Shown: positions 8,890 through 18,352 of the stretch, one piece after another
Layout: every line of letters starts with the position of its first letter
Numbering within the stretch: position 1 is the stretch's first letter
DNA from: Rufibacter roseus
Lineage (GTDB): Bacteria > Bacteroidota > Bacteroidia > Cytophagales > Hymenobacteraceae
DNA length: 64,000 nucleotides
Reading direction: 5' to 3'
Assembly: GCF_001647285.1 (NCBI RefSeq)
Contig: NZ_LRML01000004.1
Span: 124,001-188,000, forward strand
Position numbers and translations under genes: made by a program
The notes under the pieces: model-generated
The model's database searches: none
Seen by the model: the letters and a program-made list of their open reading frames with translations, nothing else
Told to the model about the DNA's origin: nothing

Positions 8890-9360
8890 ATGGATATTTC
8901 AATTTGGTGGTTATGGTTAGTGGCCGGCATTCTGCTTATAGTGGGCGAAATGTTCACGGTCAGCTTTTATTTCCTCTGGCTGGGTATAGCTGCTCTGGTT
9001 GCAGCCGTTCTTTCTTATTTCTTCCCTGAAACGTATTGGCTTCCGCCCGCTGCTGCCAGCGTAACGGGCCTCTTGCTTATAATTTTCACCAAACCGCTTA
9101 CCGCCCGGGCCAGCATAGCCAAAGGTTTTGATGACCCTGTCCATTTTATGGCCAATCGGGTAGGCGAAATCATTGAGCCCGTGACTCCTACCCGGCTGGG
9201 GCTAGTTAAAGTAGGCACGGAAGTGTGGTCGGCTAGTGCTCAGGAAGCATTGTACCCCGGGCAGCAAGTCTTGGTGGTCAGCCAAAGCAGCACGGTGCTG
9301 CAGGTGAAACCCTTGGTGGATGAGTTACAGGCAAACCCTCCTCAGCAAGCAGGTATTTAA
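8890..9360 (+). CDS. NfeD family membrane protein
   Basis: A 156-residue protein starting 'MDISIWWLWLVAG'. Three hydrophobic segments lie between about residues 5 and 75, followed by a C-terminal soluble part (about 85-145) with the 'GEIIEPVTPTRLGLVKVGTEVWSA' style of the NfeD OB-fold; that fold is described in residues 93-120. NfeD proteins pair with stomatin/SPFH proteins in the membrane, and the next gene encodes such a protein. A longer reading from a GTG at 8812 is possible in frame, but the likely promoter at 8841-8870 argues against it. Confidence 0.88.
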   Translation: MDISIWWLWLVAGILLIVGEMFTVSFYFLWLGIAALVAAVLSYFFPETYWLPPAAASVTGLLLIIFTKPLTARASIAKGFDDPVHFMANRVGEIIEPVTPTRLGLVKVGTEVWSASAQEALYPGQQVLVVSQSSTVLQVKPLVDELQANPPQQAGI

Positions 9361-9453
9361 CATCATTCTCCTTAACTAAAGCTTTTTATTTAACCAGCAG
9401 CTCTGAGCGTACCAGCTGGTCCTTTCCTTTCTAAACCCACCCTTAAAAAAACT

Positions 9454-10353
9454 ATGACCACATCTCTTATTATTCTTGGTGCCGTTATTCTGTTGATGGC
9501 CATGTCTATCCGAATCATCCAGCAACAGCGGGTGGCGGTGGTAGAACGGCTGGGCAAGTTCCAGCGCCTCATGCACCCCGGCCTGAACCTCTTCATACCT
9601 TTTATGGATAGGGTGCGGGTGTACCACGATTTACGCATTCAGCAGGCCAATGTGCCACCGCAGACGGTTATTACCCGCGACAACGTACAAGTGCTCATTG
9701 ACACCATTGTCTTCTATCAGGTTGTGGGACCAGAGCAGGCCACTTATGGTATTTTTGACTATGTAATGGGCGTGCGGAACATCACCACCGCCACCATGCG
9801 CCAGATTATCGGAAATCTGGAACTAGACGAAACCTTGTCAGGACGCGAGCGCATTTCCGCTGAAATCAGAACCGCTTTGGACGAGGCCACCGAGAAGTGG
9901 GGCGTGCGTATTGAGCGTGTAGAGGTAATTGACATAAAGCCGCCGCTTGACATTCAAGAGGCCATGGACAAGCAGATGAAAGCCGAGCGTTACCGCCGCG
10001 CCACCATTCTGGAAGCCGAAGCCGCCAAACAAGACATGATCCTTCGGGCTGAAGGTGACAAGACCAGTAAGATTCTTAGAGCCGAAGGGGAACGTGCTTC
10101 CGCTGAGTTACAGGCCTTGGGTGAAGCCCGCGCCATTTCAGACGTGGCTGAAGCCGAGAAAAGACGAATCCAACTTCTTATTGAGGCCGGCCTAGATGAT
10201 AGGGTGCTAACCTACCAATCGTTTGAGGCACTGGAGAAGATTGCCATGGGGCCAGCTAATAAAATTTTCATCCCTACCACCGCTGTGGAAACCCTGGGCA
10301 GCATTGGCGCCATCGGCGACATGCTGAAAGCCAGCGGTACAGGGAAAGCTTAA
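9454..10353 (+). CDS. SPFH/stomatin-like membrane protein (slipin)
   Basis: A 299-residue protein with one N-terminal membrane helix (about residues 3-20), then an SPFH/Band 7 domain beginning 'QQQRVAVVERLGKFQR' and a long charged helix rich in 'EAEAAKQ', 'RAEGDK' and 'RAEGER' repeats (about 175-235). These proteins form large membrane-bound rings associated with NfeD partners and membrane quality control. It lies 93 bp downstream of the NfeD gene, so the pair probably shares a transcript ended by the terminator at 10393-10434. Assignment to slipin/paraslipin (QmcA type) is from general similarity. Confidence 0.92.
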   Translation: MTTSLIILGAVILLMAMSIRIIQQQRVAVVERLGKFQRLMHPGLNLFIPFMDRVRVYHDLRIQQANVPPQTVITRDNVQVLIDTIVFYQVVGPEQATYGIFDYVMGVRNITTATMRQIIGNLELDETLSGRERISAEIRTALDEATEKWGVRIERVEVIDIKPPLDIQEAMDKQMKAERYRRATILEAEAAKQDMILRAEGDKTSKILRAEGERASAELQALGEARAISDVAEAEKRRIQLLIEAGLDDRVLTYQSFEALEKIAMGPANKIFIPTTAVETLGSIGAIGDMLKASGTGKA

Positions 10354-10356
10354 GCT

Positions 10357-10392
10357 GTTTTAGACCTATTTTAGAGAAAACAGTCCCAAAAC
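10357..10392. repeat. 36-bp interspersed palindrome, copy 4
   Basis: It begins 4 bp after the slipin stop codon and abuts the terminator stem at 10393. GTTTT and AAAAC ends are intact. Confidence 0.78.
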
Positions 10393-10434
10393 AAAAAGAA
10401 GGCCCTGATGGATAACCATCAGGGCCTTCTTTTT
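10393..10434 (+). terminator. Strong terminator of the NfeD/slipin unit
   Basis: A perfect 19-bp stem with a 4-base loop (ATAA). The left arm starts with five A and the right arm ends with five T, so it can work in both directions. Confidence 0.9.
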
Positions 10435-10443
10435 GCCTAAGCT

Positions 10444-10728
<285 letters not shown>

Positions 10729-11652
10729 CTACTTCTGGCTTGCCTTAAACAGTTTCTGCTTTTCTTCTTTCGTAAGGCTTTCGTAACCTGATACAGAGAT
10801 CTTGTCTAGAATCTGATCTATTTCTATTTGGGACGGGGACATGGAGCCTGAGTGAGATGGGCTCTGCGCTCTTGTGGAAGCAGAGGTACCAGAGCTGTAT
10901 GGCCGGCTGGGGTTGTTATAAGCCACCTTTAGCGGACGGCGCTTCTGGAACAGGCCACTGAAAAAGCCCAATACCGCCTGCACCGGACGCCCCAGGTCAG
11001 TGCCGCTTTGCAGTTGTTTTATGTACAGGAACCCGAGCAGAGCACCGCCAATGTGCGCAATATTTCCGCCTGCGTTACCGCCTGTTGCCCCAGAAATAGA
11101 CAAGAGCACCATCACCGCAGCTATGTACTTTATCCGCACCGGGCCTATCAAAATCAAGTTGAAGGTGTAGTTGGGCAACAATGTGGCGGCGGCTACCATT
11201 ACGGCAATCACACTGCCAGATGCACCAATCATAACGGCGTTTCCCTGGCTGTACAAATAGGGAATAGTATTTTGAGCCAGCAGAAACAACAGACCTCCGG
11301 CCAAGCCACCCAACACATACAAGTTCACCAAGCGCTTATCTCCTAAATACTCCCGCACCAACATCCCAAACCAATACAAATTCAGCATGTTGAAGATGAT
11401 GTGCAGAAAATCCAGGTGCGTGAAGAAATAGGTAATGATCGTCCAGGGCCGGTACGCAAACATACCCATGTCTGATGGTATCCTGAAAAAGCTCATCAGA
11501 TACGCAAAGGCGGCGGGGCCGGCGGTGAAATACATTATCATCCGGAGAACGAGCAGCACCGCAAACACCACCACATTGATAAGAATGAGCTGGTGCAGAA
11601 CGTTGTTCCCGCGGCTGAACGCCGATTTTATATCGTCAAAAATGCTGGTCAT
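10729..11652 (-). CDS. Rhomboid family intramembrane serine protease (1)
   Basis: A 307-residue membrane protease. The catalytic serine is S145 in 'MIGASGSV' and the catalytic histidine is H200 in 'NIAHIGGALLGF'. At least six hydrophobic segments cover residues 20-215. A hydrophilic Ser/Pro/Arg-rich tail follows (about 225-307). Rhomboids cleave substrates inside the membrane; the substrate here is unknown. The gene lies 5 bp downstream of a second rhomboid gene, so the two are very probably cotranscribed. The tail is absent from the partner protein. Confidence 0.92.
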   Translation of the reverse strand: MTSIFDDIKSAFSRGNNVLHQLILINVVVFAVLLVLRMIMYFTAGPAAFAYLMSFFRIPSDMGMFAYRPWTIITYFFTHLDFLHIIFNMLNLYWFGMLVREYLGDKRLVNLYVLGGLAGGLLFLLAQNTIPYLYSQGNAVMIGASGSVIAVMVAAATLLPNYTFNLILIGPVRIKYIAAVMVLLSISGATGGNAGGNIAHIGGALLGFLYIKQLQSGTDLGRPVQAVLGFFSGLFQKRRPLKVAYNNPSRPYSSGTSASTRAQSPSHSGSMSPSQIEIDQILDKISVSGYESLTKEEKQKLFKASQK

Positions 11653-11657
11653 AGATA

Positions 11658-12437
11658 TTAGTAGAAGTTATTGCGTTGCCGCTCCCAAATCTTGAGTAGG
11701 ATATACGCGAAAATCATGCCCCCGATATGAGCAAAATGCGCCACGTTATCTCCCGGATTCCGCTGCACACCCGCATATAACTCAAATGCACCGTATAAAA
11801 ACACAAAGTACTTGGCTTTGATTGGGAACGGGAAAAACAGCAGGAACAGCTTTGTGTTGGGGAACAGCATACCAAAGGCCATCAATATCCCAAACACCGC
11901 CCCAGACGCACCTAACATACTGCCATTCACCACCCGCTCAGACACGAGTTGGACAAATTCTTTTGTTTCTGCAATTAGCTGTGGATTTTCAGGGTTGCGG
12001 TAAAAGTCTACCAACACCTGCTCATACCGTTGGGTGTTCAAATTTGCCGCTTCCAGCAGCCGCTTAAAATCAATTGGGTCTGGGTTCTGCAGGAAAGCGG
12101 TGGCAGCATCCATCACCTGACTCACCTCGTAGTACCTAATGCCCATGTACAGCAAACTGGCTCCCAAACCGGTTACAAAATAAAAAATAAGAAAGCGCTT
12201 TCCGCCCCAGTGGTGCTCCAGCATGGGCCCGAATATAAACAAGCTGAACATGTTGCTGAACAGGTGCATGGTGTCACCGTGCATGAACATGTGCGTGATA
12301 AACTGGTGAGGTCTGAAGTACTCAGACCTTGGGTCGTGCAGGGCAAATAAATCAACCGGAAACAAGTTGCCGCTCGCGAAGTACAAAAGCACGTTCACAA
12401 TCAGCAGGTTCCGCACCGTTGGTGTGATAGGTGGCAT
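11658..12437 (-). CDS. Rhomboid family intramembrane serine protease (2)
   Basis: A 259-residue rhomboid with S178 in 'MLGASGAVFG' and H237 in 'FAHIGGM' as catalytic residues; 'HMFMHGDTMHLFSNMFSL' near residues 49-66 is the typical loop with the oxyanion-side histidine and asparagine. A soluble insertion of about 65 residues (105-170) separates two membrane helices just before the GASG motif. That insertion is not present in its neighbour. First gene of the two-gene unit; it starts 140 bp from the end of mutL. Confidence 0.92.
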   Translation of the reverse strand: MPPITPTVRNLLIVNVLLYFASGNLFPVDLFALHDPRSEYFRPHQFITHMFMHGDTMHLFSNMFSLFIFGPMLEHHWGGKRFLIFYFVTGLGASLLYMGIRYYEVSQVMDAATAFLQNPDPIDFKRLLEAANLNTQRYEQVLVDFYRNPENPQLIAETKEFVQLVSERVVNGSMLGASGAVFGILMAFGMLFPNTKLFLLFFPFPIKAKYFVFLYGAFELYAGVQRNPGDNVAHFAHIGGMIFAYILLKIWERQRNNFY

Positions 12438-12530
12438 ATAAGTTAGTTCTTAGAGCTGGTACAACTTTAGCAACAGCTTCTTGTTAGTTTTGATAGTTTA
12501 TAAACTCTCCCCCTCTTTCTGTCATTATTC

Positions 12531-12566
12531 GTTTTTGGCTTCTTTTTAGAAAAACAGACCAAAAAC
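12531..12566. repeat. 36-bp interspersed palindrome, copy 5
   Basis: Located between the mutL stop and the rhomboid start. It is the last copy before a 32.7-kb stretch without any copy. Confidence 0.78.
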
Positions 12567-12577
12567 GGGCATTAAAA

Positions 12578-14476
12578 TTATTTCAGAAACAGGTCCTGCA
12601 ACTGGTTTGTCTGCAAAATAACCAAAGTCTTCTGACCGCCGGGCGTATAGTTAGGAACTTGGCACGCAAAGAGCCTATCAACCAGCGCATTCATTTCATG
12701 GTCAGTTAAGCGGCCGGTCTGGCGGGAGGCTACGCGTTTGGCCATGGCCCTAGCCAAGTTTTCCTGCCTGTCTACCTTTAACGACGAAAGATTGTTCTTA
12801 TATTGTTCCAGGAGCCCCTCAATCAGCTCCCGCTCGTCGCGCAAAGGCACTTCGGCAGGTATACCGTTCACCACCAACGTATTCTGCCCGAACTCATTGA
12901 AGATAAAACCCAGCGCTTTGAATTCCTCGGCCAGCTCCATCACCAGCGAATAGTCGGCGGGCGAAAGGTGCAGGGTTTGCGGGAACAGCAGTTGCTGGGA
13001 GGCTCCTGAACGTTTTCCCAACGCCTGGCTGTATTTTTCAAACAGAATCCGCTCCTGGGCTGCCTGCTGGTCTACCACCATCAGTCCGCTCTTCACTTGC
13101 ACCATAATGTACTTCTGATGCACCTGCAGGGTTTTAGAACCGCCAGTTGCCGCTGAAGCAGTGGCGGCAAAACTATCTTCTTCCTCCGCAAACAATTTAC
13201 TCTCGCCGGTATTTGCTTCTTGCTGCGCCTGTCGCAAAGCAGAGGGGGTGAAAAAGCTTTCATCCCGCCCGCTCCCGCCCGCAGAGGCGCGGCTGGTAAA
13301 GGTGTTGCTACCTGTGGCAGAGGCGGCAGAAACTGGCCGCGCCGAAGGCGAAGAAAAAGCAGGAGGCATTGAAGATGCCCGTGGAGCCTGTGCCGGAGCG
13401 GCCTCAAAATCCATGGACGCCGGAAATTTGGTTGGCTGTAAGGGGATATAATTCACATCGGCCCCAAAGTCTAATGAAGGCGCAATATTGTGCAGCCCAA
13501 GGCTTTGCTTTACCGCCGCCCGCACAATGGCGTATACCGTTTTTTCGTCCTCAAACTTAATCTCGGTTTTGGTAGGGTGCACGTTTATGTCTATCGTTTC
13601 GGGGGCTATTTCCAAAAACAAGACGTAAAACGGAAAGCTGTCTTTTGGCAGCAGCCCCTCATAAGCCGTCAGCACCGCGTGGTTCAGGTATTGGCTTTTG
13701 ATGTAGCGGTTGTTCACAAAAAAGAACTGCTCCCCGCGGCTTTTCTTCGCAAACTCCGGCTTCCCGATATAGCCTTTGATGGTCAGAAACGGCGTGTTCT
13801 CCTCACAGCTGGCAAGCTGCTCTTTATACTCTTTCCCGAAGATGGAGACAATGCGCTGGCTCAGCTTTCCGGCCGGCAAATTCATTACCTCCACCTCGTT
13901 CTGATACAGCGTGAAGGCAATCTCAGGGTTTGCCAAGGCTACCCGCTGAAACTCATCCAAAATGTGCCGCATCTCCACCGGGTTACTTTTTAGGAAGTTG
14001 CGGCGAGCGGGCACGTTAAAGAAGAGGTTCTTCACGCACACCACGGTACCCTCGGCCATGGCCACCGGCTCCTGCTTCAGAACTTCGTTGCCTTCAATGG
14101 TCAGGCAGGTACCCAGCTCCGTGCCGCGGGCGCGGGTTTTCAGCTCTACCTGGGCCACGGCGGCAATAGAGGCCATAGCCTCGCCCCTGAACCCCATGGT
14201 CCGGATGCGGAACAAGTCCTCTGTGCTTTGTATTTTAGAGGTGGCGTGGCGTTCAAAGCACATACGGGCATCCGTCTCGGTCATGCCCAGGCCGTCGTCT
14301 ACCACCTGAATGAGCTGCTTGCCCGCGTCTTTTACAATCAGCTGCACGCTGGTACTCTTCGCGTCTACGCTATTCTCCAACAATTCCTTCACCACCGAGG
14401 CCGGGCGCTGCACCACCTCGCCGGCGGCGATCTGGTTGGCCAGGTACTCGGGCAACAAACGGATAATATCTGCCAT
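12578..14476 (-). CDS. mutL: DNA mismatch repair protein MutL
   Basis: A 632-residue MutL. The GHKL ATPase domain is intact at the N-terminus: 'EVVQRPASVVKELLENSVDA' is spread over residues 19-41, 'DDGLGM' near 60 and 'TMGFRGEA' near 92. The C-terminal dimerisation domain carries 'VDQQAAQERILFE', a variant of the DQHA endonuclease motif with glutamine in place of histidine. A Ser/Ala/Gly-rich linker separates the halves. The first codons form part of a 16-bp sequence (14462-14477) repeated at 45022-45037, suggesting that foreign DNA inserted at the start of this gene and replaced its upstream region. Confidence 0.95.
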   Translation of the reverse strand: MADIIRLLPEYLANQIAAGEVVQRPASVVKELLENSVDAKSTSVQLIVKDAGKQLIQVVDDGLGMTETDARMCFERHATSKIQSTEDLFRIRTMGFRGEAMASIAAVAQVELKTRARGTELGTCLTIEGNEVLKQEPVAMAEGTVVCVKNLFFNVPARRNFLKSNPVEMRHILDEFQRVALANPEIAFTLYQNEVEVMNLPAGKLSQRIVSIFGKEYKEQLASCEENTPFLTIKGYIGKPEFAKKSRGEQFFFVNNRYIKSQYLNHAVLTAYEGLLPKDSFPFYVLFLEIAPETIDINVHPTKTEIKFEDEKTVYAIVRAAVKQSLGLHNIAPSLDFGADVNYIPLQPTKFPASMDFEAAPAQAPRASSMPPAFSSPSARPVSAASATGSNTFTSRASAGGSGRDESFFTPSALRQAQQEANTGESKLFAEEEDSFAATASAATGGSKTLQVHQKYIMVQVKSGLMVVDQQAAQERILFEKYSQALGKRSGASQQLLFPQTLHLSPADYSLVMELAEEFKALGFIFNEFGQNTLVVNGIPAEVPLRDERELIEGLLEQYKNNLSSLKVDRQENLARAMAKRVASRQTGRLTDHEMNALVDRLFACQVPNYTPGGQKTLVILQTNQLQDLFLK

Positions 14477-14477
14477 A
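14462..14477. repeat. 16-bp direct repeat, left copy (possible attachment site at mutL start)
   Basis: GATAATATCTGCCATA, read on the minus strand as the mutL start codon plus codons 2-5. An identical copy is at 45022-45037. It lies at the left border of the accessory region. Confidence 0.6.
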
Positions 14478-14981
14478 TAAACCTTACTCTATTATAAACG
14501 CCAAAATCAGGCAGAAAACATGGGGCTAAAGGAAGCTTTTAAATAAAGCACCTCTATTTCCACACATACAATTTGAAACAATACTCACTCAGGCTCATCA
14601 AAATCTTAACGCGGCCTTTCGTTAGAAGCTGGAACGATTTCACAAAAGTCTCAAGCTATTCTGCAGGCGTGGCTAAAAGCAGAGAGCTAACTTCATTATC
14701 TTAATGAGCAACGGGCGAAGTTCGCCATTGGCCACTTTAAAGGCAAATATGTTTAGGCCTTGGAGATGTTATTCTTGATAGTCATCATGTTAATATCTTA
14801 CAGTTAAGTAATTGATCTCGAATGTTCTTAAGCAGCCTTTATGAAGCTTTTTCAGAAGCAGTAATATTTATCAAATTAACAAGGGTCTTTAAGTCCCTAG
14901 TCATTTAAAAATTTATTGTTGATTATATATAGAAATAATATATCTAAATTACTTATCCTTATTACCTATCTCGCTTTTAAA
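14478..14981. other. Gene-free stretch between mutL and addA
   Basis: About 500 bp with no supported gene. Near 14503-14520 there is a short sequence resembling the right half of the 36-bp palindrome, too little to count as a copy. I saw no terminator, RNA gene or integrase remnant. Confidence 0.55.
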
Positions 14982-17900
14982 ATGAGCTTAACCATACTCC
15001 GTGCATCAGCTGGTAGTGGCAAAACCTATGCCTTAACCATGAACTACCTGCAGTTACTTCTGGGCCAAGATGATCCTACCTATTTCCGGAGTATCCTCGC
15101 CGTAACTTTTACTAATAAGGCAACGCAGGAAATGAAAACCCGCATTCTGAAGGAACTGGAATTGATTGCTTCTGGCCAAACAGATAAGGGTATGGGCAAA
15201 GCCCTTTTAGAATCTATTGATATAAATCCCGTTGACCTTCAAAACCGAGCTAAAAACGCTTTGGTTAGCATATTGCATAACTTCAGCCATTTCAACGTCA
15301 GCACCATTGATAGCTTTTTCCAGAAGGTAGTCCGTTCTTTTGCACGCGAGGCCAATTTGTCAGCTGGCTATACGATAGAATTAAACATTGCCAAGGTTTT
15401 GGAAGAGCTGACAGACCAACTGATGGATAATGCGGAGAAGGATGATTTTCTGCGCAATTGGCTTGTAAGATTTTCAACAGAACAGATAAGCCAGGGAAAG
15501 CCTTGGGATATCCGCAAAAATCTGCACAAGCTAATTGGAGAAGTGGTGAAGGAGGGATTTGCAGACCAAGAGGAGGGTCTGAAACAATTATCAAAAGACA
15601 GAACTGTTTCTCAGAAATTCTTAGACAGCCTGATTAAAATTAAGAGGGACTTTGAGGCGGAAATGAGGCAAATTGGCGAAGAAGCTTTAGAAGCAATTGA
15701 TAATGCAGGTCTTTCGGTTGATGATTTTAGGGGTGGAAGTACAAAAAGTGTTGCGAAGTATTTCAAGAAAATAGCCAGCGGCTCTAATTATGAGCCAACC
15801 AAAACAAACAGACAAATTCTTAAGGAAGGATTAACATGGTTTACTGGAGATATAAAAAGAGATAAATCTGGAAAACTAGCGTTAATAGCAGCTCTTGGCT
15901 CAGCCTGTTTGGACGCCTGCCTTGAGGAAGCGATAAGCCTATATGATAATGGACGTTACAAAGAGTACTGTTCAGCCTGCGCCGTACTGGAGCACTTTAC
16001 TACTTGTGCTTTATTAGGTGAGTACTTGCAATTACTGAATGACTATAGGAAAGACAACAATGCACTACTCATATCTGATGTAGCGGAAATACTGAATGAG
16101 ATCATAGGGAAAGATGAAGCTCCTTTTGTATATGAGAAAACCGGCAACCGCTATAACCATTTTCTCATTGACGAGTTCCAAGACACCAGCCGCATGCACT
16201 GGAACAACTTCTATCCATTATTAGGAAACAGTATAGCTTCGGGTAACAAAAACTTAATAGTTGGGGACCCAAAGCAGAGCATATACCGTTGGCGCGGCGG
16301 TGATCTTAGGCTAATGCTACAAGATGTTGAAAAGGATCTACACTCTGTCACTAAGGAACAGCTACAGCACAATTGGCGAAGCAGCAAAGAACTAATAGCG
16401 TTCAACAACTGCCTATTTAAGCATGCGGCAGAAGTGGTAGCGGAAGTAGCTGAAGTAGCAGCAGCAGAAAAAAAGCAGTTCCCTAAAGAACGCGAAGATA
16501 TCATAGACGGCCTGTTAAATAACATAGAAGCTGTATATGAACAAAGTGAACAGTTATTCCCTGAAGAAAATGCCATCAACAATAACAGTGGATTTATTCA
16601 GGTGCAACTTGTGAGTGACCAAAACAGAGGTCAAAATGCTTTGGGGCTTACATTTAAAGAGCAGGCCAAAGCATTATTAATAAACAGTATAACAAAGAGT
16701 TGTAACGCCGGTTATGTCCTTCAAGACATAGCACTACTCGTACGAAGCAACGGTGAAGCAAGAGAACTAGCCTCCTTTTTAGCTGAGCATGGGTTTGATG
16801 TTTTGAGTGAGGAGGCCCTGCGGTTAGGTGCTGCTACTTCTGTGCAGTTAATGGTAAACCTCTTGCATTTGCTGCACAACATCAAAAATAAGCCTGCTAT
16901 TGCTGCCGCAGTAAAATTATATGCCGCTGTTAGAAATTTGAGTTGCCCGGATGCTACCACACTAGCAAAAGCAGCTACGGCAGGCATGAGTGATATGGCA
17001 GGTCTATTACCCGAAGAATTTACCAGAGAGCATATCAGCCTGAGCCGGATGGCCCTCTATGACCTGTGCAGCCGCTTATCACGCATATTTGGGCTCAACA
17101 CGTTGCGTGATGAAGAGCATTACTTGGAAGCCTTTATGAATGAAGTGCACCGTTACAGCCATGAAGAAAACGGAGACCTCGGCGGCTTCTTGGAATGGTG
17201 GCAGGAAGAGGGCGCCAAACAAAGCCTCAAACGTGACCAGGCTCCTAATGCTATCCGAATCTTAACCGTTCATAAAAGTAAGGGATTGCAATATCCGGTT
17301 GTCATCATACCATTCTGTAACTGGAAACTTGATGTAGACACCCAAGGGAAAACCAACATCATTTGGGCTGATTGTAAACCGGAAGGAGTTACCGCTATGC
17401 ATAAACTCCTCTTCCAAAGCTTGCCTCTCTCGGGTGTACCAATTACTTATAAGAGTGAGTTGTCCTCTACTTATTTCAGCTTCGAGCATCTGCAGGAAAA
17501 GCTTCAGGCTTATTTGGATAACCTGAACCTGTTATATGTTGCCCTCACCCGCGCAGAAGATGCCTTACTTATCACGGCGCAAGATGTAGACGAAGGAGGT
17601 AGAAGCCGTCATGTTGGTTGGTTAATCAAGGAGTGCCTTACCAGTATGAACGCACCATCAGAGGAACAATATAGCTCTATAGGTGTTGAAGAATTTCAAT
17701 ACAAACAAGCTGCTTTCGGTAGGTTAACTCAAAAAACAGTGAAGGAAACAGTTACTGCTTCTGAAGAGAACTCTTATCATACGCCACTAAAGAGCTGGGA
17801 TCATGTGCTGCGTTTGCGCCGCCATGCCAAACCTGTTTATATAGAAGCCAATGAGCACATAGCCCAAAGCATAGATTATGGCACATTGGTACATGATGTA

Positions 17901-18308
17901 TTGGCTAAAGTAAAATACCTAGACTCGTTACCTACAGTACTGAAAAGTATGCAGCTTACGTCAGAGATAACACAGAAGGATGCTGAAATCCTGGAAAATA
18001 AAATGAAGACACTGCTCCAAAATACACAAGTGGCGTCTTGGTTCAGTACCGATTGGCAGATACTCAATGAGCAACCCATACTTGGTGTAGGTGGTGAAAT
18101 TCACCGCCCAGACAGAATATTATTAAATGGGAAACAAGCAGTTGTGATAGACTATAAAACGGGTGCACACAGCAAGTCACACCATAAACAGCTTAGGCGG
18201 TATATGAGCCAACTAGAGCAAATGGGATTTGAAGCAGAAGGGTACCTCCTTTACATCAAAGAAGAAACTCCTGTAGTGCAAGTAGAAAAAGAGGCCCTTC
18301 TTGCATAA
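14982..18308 (+). CDS. addA: AddA-like UvrD helicase/PD-(D/E)XK nuclease
   Basis: An 1108-residue protein from the ATG at 14982; an upstream ATG at 14916 would add 22 residues ahead of the natural 'MSLTILRASAGSGKT' start. Walker A ASAGSGKT is at residues 8-15, 'LAVTFTNKATQEMK' follows, 'FLIDEFQDTSR' is Walker B, 'GDPKQSIYRWRGGD' is motif III and 'LTVHKSKGLQYPVV' is motif V. The C-terminal nuclease has 'EIHRPDRILL' and 'VVIDYKTGAH'. With the next gene it makes an AddAB/RecBCD-type end-resection enzyme. Base composition is more AT-rich than that of the flanking housekeeping genes. The gene lies inside the suspected island. Confidence 0.9.
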   Translation: MSLTILRASAGSGKTYALTMNYLQLLLGQDDPTYFRSILAVTFTNKATQEMKTRILKELELIASGQTDKGMGKALLESIDINPVDLQNRAKNALVSILHNFSHFNVSTIDSFFQKVVRSFAREANLSAGYTIELNIAKVLEELTDQLMDNAEKDDFLRNWLVRFSTEQISQGKPWDIRKNLHKLIGEVVKEGFADQEEGLKQLSKDRTVSQKFLDSLIKIKRDFEAEMRQIGEEALEAIDNAGLSVDDFRGGSTKSVAKYFKKIASGSNYEPTKTNRQILKEGLTWFTGDIKRDKSGKLALIAALGSACLDACLEEAISLYDNGRYKEYCSACAVLEHFTTCALLGEYLQLLNDYRKDNNALLISDVAEILNEIIGKDEAPFVYEKTGNRYNHFLIDEFQDTSRMHWNNFYPLLGNSIASGNKNLIVGDPKQSIYRWRGGDLRLMLQDVEKDLHSVTKEQLQHNWRSSKELIAFNNCLFKHAAEVVAEVAEVAAAEKKQFPKEREDIIDGLLNNIEAVYEQSEQLFPEENAINNNSGFIQVQLVSDQNRGQNALGLTFKEQAKALLINSITKSCNAGYVLQDIALLVRSNGEARELASFLAEHGFDVLSEEALRLGAATSVQLMVNLLHLLHNIKNKPAIAAAVKLYAAVRNLSCPDATTLAKAATAGMSDMAGLLPEEFTREHISLSRMALYDLCSRLSRIFGLNTLRDEEHYLEAFMNEVHRYSHEENGDLGGFLEWWQEEGAKQSLKRDQAPNAIRILTVHKSKGLQYPVVIIPFCNWKLDVDTQGKTNIIWADCKPEGVTAMHKLLFQSLPLSGVPITYKSELSSTYFSFEHLQEKLQAYLDNLNLLYVALTRAEDALLITAQDVDEGGRSRHVGWLIKECLTSMNAPSEEQYSSIGVEEFQYKQAAFGRLTQKTVKETVTASEENSYHTPLKSWDHVLRLRRHAKPVYIEANEHIAQSIDYGTLVHDVLAKVKYLDSLPTVLKSMQLTSEITQKDAEILENKMKTLLQNTQVASWFSTDWQILNEQPILGVGGEIHRPDRILLNGKQAVVIDYKTGAHSKSHHKQLRRYMSQLEQMGFEAEGYLLYIKEETPVVQVEKEALLA

Positions 18309-18352
18309 AGTGCTAGTAGCTTCTTTTCCTTTACCAATAACAACACCCTTTT

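Noticed and set aside
16430-16480. GAAGTAGC-rich stretch in addA as a repeat element
   Set aside because: It is a short low-complexity Ala/Glu/Val coding segment in frame, not a separate element.
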